A stretch of DNA of 15,081 nucleotides from the NCBI GenBank assembly GCA_964402115.1, contig CAYOBW010000173.1, forward strand, positions 1-15,081. The letters are read 5' to 3'. Below the pieces are notes generated by a model. It searched no databases and had not been told where the DNA came from. It worked only from the letters and a program-made list of their open reading frames with translations. Shown in pieces: positions 15,024-15,081 of this stretch; position 1 is the stretch's first letter; every line of letters begins with the position of its first letter. The translations under genes were made by a program, and so were the position numbers. The DNA comes from CAYOBW01 sp964402115. GTDB lineage: Bacteria > Verrucomicrobiota > Kiritimatiellia > UBA8416 > CAYOBW01.

Positions 15024-15081
15024 CTTGGGGCGCATATCAGCTCCGTAGGGTCTGTAGCCTCGCCGACAGCGGGAGCGGTCG

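Overview
This is a high-GC bacterial window with no rRNA, tRNA or CRISPR. The protein styles resemble those common in the PVC group (Kiritimatiellota, Lentisphaerota, Verrucomicrobiota): secreted proteins with an 'INYQGRL' N-terminal region, LVIVD-type propeller repeats, 'VGIGTATP' and 'SGTLPDARL' fibre motifs, TSP3-type calcium loops, a short beta-helix protein and a very large alpha-2-macroglobulin. Placement in that group is inference from protein style, not a proven taxonomic call.

Left third (53-5671, minus strand): one probable operon read leftward from a near-consensus sigma70-type promoter at 5643-5671. It encodes two large secreted paralogues (844 and 744 aa) and a 228-aa secreted protein with calcium-binding loops. 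The paralogues share an almost identical N-terminal shell and a similar C-terminal fibre-like shell. Each encloses a different seven-repeat propeller, with 50-residue units in one and 42-residue units in the other. The 5' ends are identical over 332 bp and a C-terminal block over 168 bp, which points to recent duplication or gene conversion and makes recombination between the copies possible.

Middle (5672-7289): a VapBC-like toxin-antitoxin pair (AbrB-fold antitoxin, PIN-domain toxin). Its promoter fits the consensus very well, carries a palindromic operator, and implies a leaderless antitoxin mRNA. The pair sits between two direct copies of a roughly 75-bp dispersed repeat. It is followed by a 15-bp-arm hairpin and a decayed second copy of the antitoxin 3' half. 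Another large inverted repeat precedes the next gene.

Right half (7290-14166, plus strand): a 2067-aa secreted alpha-2-macroglobulin-family protein with a Cys-Thr-Glu-Gln thioester motif and a strikingly aromatic-rich insertion. A short beta-helix gene lies 31 bp downstream. That gene looks cut down at both ends, and its 3' end runs into intergenic repeats.

Right edge (14167-15081): mostly non-coding. It holds a GATTAC/GATTAA repeat with a partial inverted partner, a 15-bp tandem duplication, a decayed C-terminal fragment of an IS91-like transposase, and a perfect 46-bp palindrome.

Taken together, this is an envelope/secretome region (surface propellers, calcium-loop protein, protease-trapping macroglobulin) with small repeats, a toxin-antitoxin module and transposon remnants in the gaps.
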